NCBI RefSeq assembly: GCF_017877355.1
Contig: NZ_JAGIPR010000007.1
Coordinates: 62,001-126,000, forward strand
Source of the DNA: Chryseobacterium jejuense
GTDB lineage: Bacteria; Bacteroidota; Bacteroidia; Flavobacteriales; Weeksellaceae
Length of the DNA: 64,000 bases
Direction: 5' to 3'
In this document: positions 59,592 through 64,000 of the stretch, piece by piece
How the letters are laid out: each line of letters starts with the position of its first letter
Position numbering within the stretch: the stretch's first letter is position 1
Made by a program: the position numbers and the translations under genes
The notes under the pieces: model-generated
Databases searched by the model: none
Told to the model about the DNA's origin: nothing
What the model saw: only the letters and a program-made list of their open reading frames with translations

Positions 59592-60873
59592 AAATAAACT
59601 TAGCAGCCTGAAGAATAATGGATTTGTTGTATCTTCTTTATTTTCTTCTGTTTCTGCACTGGTGAAAATAATTACAGCCTTTTTATTAAGTAAGATAATT
59701 GCTTTAATATTGGGGCCAAAAGGATTGGGGATGATCGGGCAATTGTCAAGTTTCATTTCAGTAATACTTGTTTTTGCTGGAGGAACTATAAACAATGGGA
59801 TTGTTAAATATATAGCTGAGTATAATAATTTTGAGAAAGAAAAAATAACTCATATTATATCCACTGCATTTAAAATTGTTTTGTTTAGTGGAATTAGTAT
59901 TGGTATTTTATTAATTGTATTTTCTTCCCAAATTTCAAATTATGTTTTACAGACCACAGATTACAAGAATGTTATTATCATTTTTGGTTTTACAGTATTA
60001 TTCTATGGTCTTAATAATTTTTTATTATCCATACTGAATGGATATAAAAATTTTGAAAAATTTAATAAGATAAATATCTATGGGAGTATACTTGGATTGA
60101 TTATTTCTGCATTTTTTATCTATGAACTCAATATTTTCGGAGCATTAGTAAGTCTTGTTACTAATCAATCTATTATTTTTTTACTTACCCTTTATATGGT
60201 AAGAAATGAAAAATGGTTGAACAAGGAAAATTTTAGTTCTCCATTCAACAAAGAGGAGGGGCTAAAGTTGTCTAAATTTGCCTTATTAGCTATTGCTTCT
60301 ACAGCACTTGTTCCGACCTCTCAGTTTTTTGTTAGAAAATATATTATTTCCCATCTCGGATATGTTGAGGCTGGTTACTGGGAGCTGGTTACCAGAATAT
60401 CAACTTACAGTCTTTTGTTTTTTTCGCTTTCTATATCAACTTATTATTTACCTCGTGTTTCAGAAATAAGATTGAAAAAAGAGTTGAGGGCTGAGATTAT
60501 TAATGCCTACAAACTTATAATACCAGCAGCATTACTGGTTTTTATAATTATTTATTGTGCCAGAAATTTAGTTATACAAATTTTGTCAACAGCTAGTTTC
60601 TCAAAATCTGGGGAACTTTTTTTATTTCAGTTTATCGGAGACTTTTTTAAAATCTGTTCATGGGTGTTAGGGTTTCAGATGGTAGGCAGAGGAATGATTA
60701 AATTGAGTTTATTTACAGAAATTTTTTACAATTTATTGTTTGTAATTTTATCTATTTTATTCATTAATTATTTTGGATTTGTGGGAATAAGTTACGGATA
60801 TGCATTAAATTATTTTATTTATCTCCTTTTATTATTATTTATTTTTAGAAAATTATTTTTTTTAAAAGATTAA
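59578..60873 (+). CDS. Wzx-type polysaccharide flippase
   Basis: This 431-residue integral membrane protein has about 12 TM helices of the MOP/RfbX superfamily and moves lipid-linked repeat units across the inner membrane. The N-terminus RKIKNKLSSLKNNGFVVSSL and LILGPKGLGMIGQLSSFISV (about 35-54) match the O-antigen translocase pattern (GPxGxGxxGQ). It starts with GTG 59578 inside the 3' end of wecB, 14 bases before its stop, so translation is probably coupled. The two glycosyltransferase and polymerase genes follow directly. Confidence 0.9.
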   Translation: MRKIKNKLSSLKNNGFVVSSLFSSVSALVKIITAFLLSKIIALILGPKGLGMIGQLSSFISVILVFAGGTINNGIVKYIAEYNNFEKEKITHIISTAFKIVLFSGISIGILLIVFSSQISNYVLQTTDYKNVIIIFGFTVLFYGLNNFLLSILNGYKNFEKFNKINIYGSILGLIISAFFIYELNIFGALVSLVTNQSIIFLLTLYMVRNEKWLNKENFSSPFNKEEGLKLSKFALLAIASTALVPTSQFFVRKYIISHLGYVEAGYWELVTRISTYSLLFFSLSISTYYLPRVSEIRLKKELRAEIINAYKLIIPAALLVFIIIYCARNLVIQILSTASFSKSGELFLFQFIGDFFKICSWVLGFQMVGRGMIKLSLFTEIFYNLLFVILSILFINYFGFVGISYGYALNYFIYLLLLLFIFRKLFFLKD

Positions 60874-60875
60874 TT

Positions 60876-61913
60876 ATGATTTTATTTTTAGCTGACTACC
60901 CTAATAAAGAAAATATTAAGGATGGAATGATTCAGAGAATTCAGAGTATTGACACTTTTTTCTTGTCAGATGAAAGAGTATACTTATCTGTTTCCTATTT
61001 GAAGAATGTGAAAAAACAAGTAGAAAAAAAAGATAAAGTAACGGTTATTCGCTGTAATGCTTTTTTACATATCCTATTAATTTTTAAACTTTTTTTTAGA
61101 TCAAAATTAATCTATATACATTCTTTGTTTAATGTATTGCCTAATGTTATTCCACTCTTGTTAACGTTTAATAGTAAATATGCTTTAGATGTTCATGGCG
61201 TTGTACCTGAAGAATTGCTTTTGAATAATCTTCCTGTTCATTCAAGAATATTTGAGATTTTGGAAACTATCATTTTCTGGAAAGTCAAGAATATAATTTG
61301 TGTTACTGAAGCTATGCAGGAATATTATCTTCAAAAACATCCGGGTAATCACAATTATATTGTTTATACAATAATGCCCAGTAATTTGGTCGCTGATCAG
61401 CTAATTGATGTAAATAGCGTTAATGAAGCAGTAAATGTCATCTATAGTGGGAATACCCAAAAGTGGCAAAATATTGAGCTTATGTGCAAAATAATTAAGA
61501 ATAATCTTTCACCTACTATAAATTATATTATTTTAACCGGTGAAATTGAAAAAATGAAGAATATTTTTAAAAGTCAAGGTATCCTAAATGACAATATAAA
61601 GATTTTATCTGTTTTGCCTGGTGAATTAGTAGAATATTATGCTAAAGCAAATTATGGTTTCATTCTTCGGGATGATATTGTGGTCAATAACGTGGCTTGT
61701 CCAACCAAAATGGTTGAATATTTATATTATGGAATAATTCCTATCGTACTTTCTGAAAAGATTGGCGATTTTTATAAGCTTAATTATGAGTATATTCATT
61801 ATCAGAGTTTTAATGAAGGTTTGGAGGCTCTTAAAAGCGAGCGGAATATCAAAATAGCAAAAGCATTACAAAGTAGGAATACAGAGATTAATCTTAAAAA
61901 AGTTCTGCAATAA
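60876..61913 (+). CDS. Glycosyltransferase (GT4-like)
   Basis: This 345-residue cytoplasmic glycosyltransferase of the GT-B fold starts two bases after the flippase stop. The N-terminal half contains IYIHSLFNVLPNVIPLL and ALDVHGVVPEE (about residues 108-118); the C-terminal half has the donor-binding CPTKMVEYLYYGIIPIV (about 273-289), the EX7E-like region of GT4. It probably adds one sugar of the repeat unit to the undecaprenyl-linked chain. The specific sugar is unknown. An 87-base gap follows. Confidence 0.85.
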   Translation: MILFLADYPNKENIKDGMIQRIQSIDTFFLSDERVYLSVSYLKNVKKQVEKKDKVTVIRCNAFLHILLIFKLFFRSKLIYIHSLFNVLPNVIPLLLTFNSKYALDVHGVVPEELLLNNLPVHSRIFEILETIIFWKVKNIICVTEAMQEYYLQKHPGNHNYIVYTIMPSNLVADQLIDVNSVNEAVNVIYSGNTQKWQNIELMCKIIKNNLSPTINYIILTGEIEKMKNIFKSQGILNDNIKILSVLPGELVEYYAKANYGFILRDDIVVNNVACPTKMVEYLYYGIIPIVLSEKIGDFYKLNYEYIHYQSFNEGLEALKSERNIKIAKALQSRNTEINLKKVLQ

Positions 61914-62000
61914 AAGCGGAATTCATGAAGAGACACAAATAAAAATTGTGCTTGGATTTAAAGATTTTTAATGCTAAACCTAAAAAATGTTGACTAGTTT

Positions 62001-63047
62001 ATGTTTGTATATTTATATTTATATATTTTTAGTTTTATAATTTCTTTATTTAAAAATAAAAGGAATACCTATATAGTATGTAGTATCTTAGTAGTGGTGC
62101 TTGCTCTTTTTGCGGGCACAAGAAACGAAGATATTGATAATGATTATTTTCTATATAAAGAATTTTTTTCTGAAGCATTACGAGGGAATTTTTTTGATCT
62201 TAAAACTGAAGTTTCAGTATTTGTTATTCCTTATGTAATAAGTTGGTTTACTGGAGATTATGCGCGGTGGTCATTTGTGACTTTTGCTTTTATATCGTTG
62301 GGAATTAAGATTTTTGCAATAAAAGATTACCGTTTTTTTGTATTAGCAATATTATTATATGTAGGAAATCTATTCTTTATACAGGATATGACTACGATCA
62401 GAGCATCAGTTTCTTCAGGAATTTTACTTTGGTCTCTGAAAGATTTGGAAGAAAGAAGAGATAAAGTTTTTTTTGCTAAAATAGGCCTTGCATTATTATT
62501 TCACTCCTCTTCAGCTATTTTTATAATTATATGGTTTGTTAGCAAATTTAATATAAAATATAAATGGCTGTTTATTGCATTAGGTTTTAGTTTGTTAGTT
62601 CCTTTGTTAAATTTAAATTTTATTAAAATTCTACACCTGGATAGTATTTATAGTAAAGCTGCAGTTTATCTTACTGCAAAAGATTATGAAGACAAAAAAA
62701 TAAACTTATTTAATTTTAAAATATTAATTTCATTATTCTATCTCGTAATTTTATATTGGAAAAGAAAAAAAATTAATTATAAAGGCTTTGATCTGATGCT
62801 GAAAATACATTGCCTTTCTTTAATTTTCTTTTTCTTATTTAGTACAACTGGTCTTACCTTCTCTTTGAGGACATTTGAGTTGTTATCTATTATTCAGATT
62901 GTACTATTTCCTTTATTGATCCTCGCATTCCACAAGAAATTGAGAATATTTGCATATTTTATAGTGTTAGCAACTTCTTTTGTGTTTTTTTATTACATTA
63001 TTTTTATTTCAGAATTATTTAAAGAATACTCATCATGGCTATTTTAG
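62001..63047 (+). CDS. Polysaccharide polymerase (EpsG/Wzy-like)
   Basis: This 348-residue membrane protein has about 10 TM helices and an early AGTRNEDIDNDYFLYKEFFSE segment (partial; about residues 33-53). It is of the EpsG type, which polymerises repeat units in the periplasm (Wzy function). Wzy proteins are poorly conserved, so identification rests on the topology, the EpsG-like (G)TRxxxxxDYxxY pattern and the locus position. Its last 13 bases overlap the next glycosyltransferase gene. Confidence 0.82.
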   Translation: MFVYLYLYIFSFIISLFKNKRNTYIVCSILVVVLALFAGTRNEDIDNDYFLYKEFFSEALRGNFFDLKTEVSVFVIPYVISWFTGDYARWSFVTFAFISLGIKIFAIKDYRFFVLAILLYVGNLFFIQDMTTIRASVSSGILLWSLKDLEERRDKVFFAKIGLALLFHSSSAIFIIIWFVSKFNIKYKWLFIALGFSLLVPLLNLNFIKILHLDSIYSKAAVYLTAKDYEDKKINLFNFKILISLFYLVILYWKRKKINYKGFDLMLKIHCLSLIFFFLFSTTGLTFSLRTFELLSIIQIVLFPLLILAFHKKLRIFAYFIVLATSFVFFYYIIFISELFKEYSSWLF

Positions 63048-63877
63048 AAAAAGATATTGCTTTTGGTATTGTTTTATACAACGAAACCCTACAGAGTTGT
63101 ATAACCTATCAATCTCTAATAAAAAGTATTTTAAAATATAATAAAAAAGAGGAAAATATTACGGTTATTATTTACGATAATACGCCAAAATCTGGAAATG
63201 AAGTTGTAAAATCAGAGATTTTAACGGAGACAGGAATAGATGTTCATTATCTGACAACTTATAAAAATGAAGGTTTACCATATGCTTATAACGAATTTTC
63301 AAAGCTGGCTCAAAAACTGAAGAAAGATTGGATAGTATTATTAGATCAAGATACAGAACTTCCCTTAGATTTTTTTTCAAATTATTTACAAATTAACCCT
63401 GCCCTGAAAATACACTGCCCCTTAGTATTTAGTAATGGAAATTTAATGTCTCCTGCTAATTATAGATATTTTAGATCTTATCCTATGGAGGTTCCTACCA
63501 CTAATGAAATCTTATTGGATGGAGTAAGTTGTATTAATTCCGGATTAATGATTAATACTGATTTTTTTGAAAAGATTGGGGGATATAATCCAGATTTATT
63601 TCTTGATTTTTGTGATCATGATTTTATTCATAAAGTAAAACAAAATAAGATTGATAAGTTAGGAATTATACCATGTCATTTGGTCCAGGATTTTTCATCA
63701 GTTAACCATACTAAGGAGCAAGCCCTTATCAGGTACAAGATGTTTATAAAAGACTTAAAAGTATTTTATAAAGGAAAAGATTCTTTATCTATATTTTTTT
63801 CTGTAGACCTTCCGCGTTTACTTAAGCTCTGTTATCAATATAAATCATTACAATTTCTTAAAATTCGATTTACTTAG
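63035..63877 (+). CDS. Glycosyltransferase family 2
   Basis: This 280-residue GT-A enzyme of family 2 (rhamnosyltransferase-like) starts FGIVLYNETLQSCITYQSL (about residues 10-28), has the metal-binding DxD equivalent LLDQDTELP (about 102-110), and a late NPDLFLDFCDHDFIHKVKQN region with catalytic acidic residues. It has no membrane segment and adds a sugar on the cytoplasmic side. It overlaps the polymerase gene by 13 bases. The acceptor and donor are unknown. Confidence 0.9.
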   Translation: MAILEKDIAFGIVLYNETLQSCITYQSLIKSILKYNKKEENITVIIYDNTPKSGNEVVKSEILTETGIDVHYLTTYKNEGLPYAYNEFSKLAQKLKKDWIVLLDQDTELPLDFFSNYLQINPALKIHCPLVFSNGNLMSPANYRYFRSYPMEVPTTNEILLDGVSCINSGLMINTDFFEKIGGYNPDLFLDFCDHDFIHKVKQNKIDKLGIIPCHLVQDFSSVNHTKEQALIRYKMFIKDLKVFYKGKDSLSIFFSVDLPRLLKLCYQYKSLQFLKIRFT

Positions 63878-63930
63878 GCAGAAAAATTTGCTGCCTTGCA
63901 TATTTTGAGATTAAAAAATATTAGAAGTCA

Positions 63931-64000
63931 GTGATTATTTTTTTTATACCTGCTGGTCTCTTTTGGGTAATTTTACTTTGCATAGGAAGGTGGTTATTTA
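63931..64000 (+). CDS. Membrane protein, N-terminal fragment (cut by window edge)
   Basis: From GTG 63931 an open frame runs off the right edge, giving 23 residues that are almost all hydrophobic (MIIFFIPAGLFWVILL and so on). A stop codon nine bases upstream and the lack of an ATG make GTG the only likely start. The spacing (53 bases after the glycosyltransferase) fits the same locus. It is too short for family assignment. Confidence 0.4.
   Translation, partial: MIIFFIPAGLFWVILLCIGRWLF

Overview
The window looks like a chromosomal segment of a Flavobacteriales bacterium, most likely Chryseobacterium or a close relative (Weeksellaceae, Bacteroidota). The DNA is AT-rich. Genes lack strong Shine-Dalgarno sites, and many are preceded by the Bacteroidota -7 box TAnnTTTG. 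Protein content fits as well: an Oar-like TonB-dependent receptor, a long ribosomal protein S16, M3 and S9 peptidases with lineage-typical N-termini, and a DUF1573 protein. The genus is an inference from protein character, not from a database search.

Layout. 1-6441: a truncated exported protein, a decayed gene remnant, an M3 oligopeptidase, an SRPBCC protein, a Gre-like protein, a nitroreductase, a P-loop kinase and the rpsP-rimM pair. 6502-11947: a minus-strand block with a serine hydrolase, two AraC regulators, a short-chain dehydrogenase and an HTH regulator whose promoter region carries two palindromic operator candidates. 12113-13909: a small envelope operon (beta-barrel-like protein, surface-repeat protein, CDP-alcohol phosphatidyltransferase). 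14042-19559: a prolyl oligopeptidase flanked by a direct repeat, then asnS and rpoN. 19857-25967: an acyl-CoA synthetase, an ECF sigma factor with a probable membrane anti-sigma partner, the RNase P RNA gene rnpB, a three-gene Cys/Gly-tail module, and a PPK2 polyphosphate kinase behind nine perfect 7-bp tandem repeats. 26288-35108: DUF1573, valS, a broken GIY-YIG endonuclease gene bounded by inverted repeats, DUF4241, a ribokinase-like gene, a hydrolase/HD pair and small proteins. 35315-49615: an Oar-like receptor, the class I ribonucleotide reductase operon (nrdB, an ABM-fold gene, nrdA) with a cluster of DnaA-box-like sites upstream, a MacAB-like export operon, a GT39 glycosyltransferase and a thioredoxin-reductase-like enzyme. 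49810-51592: glyA and recX. 51875-64000: the start of a Wzx/Wzy-type capsule or exopolysaccharide locus that continues past the right edge.

How the parts work together. The polysaccharide locus is coherent. A membrane nucleotide-sugar 4,6-dehydratase, a UDP-HexNAc 6-dehydrogenase and a UDP-GlcNAc 2-epimerase make activated sugars. Glycosyltransferases assemble the repeat unit, a Wzx flippase moves it and a Wzy-like polymerase joins units. A Wza-like lipoprotein and a Wzc tyrosine kinase export the product. Much of the rest is housekeeping: translation (rpsP, rimM, asnS, valS, rnpB), nucleotide and one-carbon metabolism (nrdAB, glyA) and sigma factors (rpoN, ECF).

Most unusual signals: (1) a 408-bp unit in which a GIY-YIG nuclease gene, interrupted by one amber codon, lies between inverted repeats, with its predicted C-terminus encoded by the right repeat; a related solo repeat lies near 9.2 kb. 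(2) Nine tandem TATCTTT units, each close to the -7 box, directly upstream of ppk2. (3) The direct repeat with terminator hairpins around the prolyl oligopeptidase gene. (4) DnaA-box-like sites upstream of a ribonucleotide reductase that lacks an ATP-cone in both subunits. No rRNA, tRNA, CRISPR array, complete insertion sequence or transposase gene was seen.
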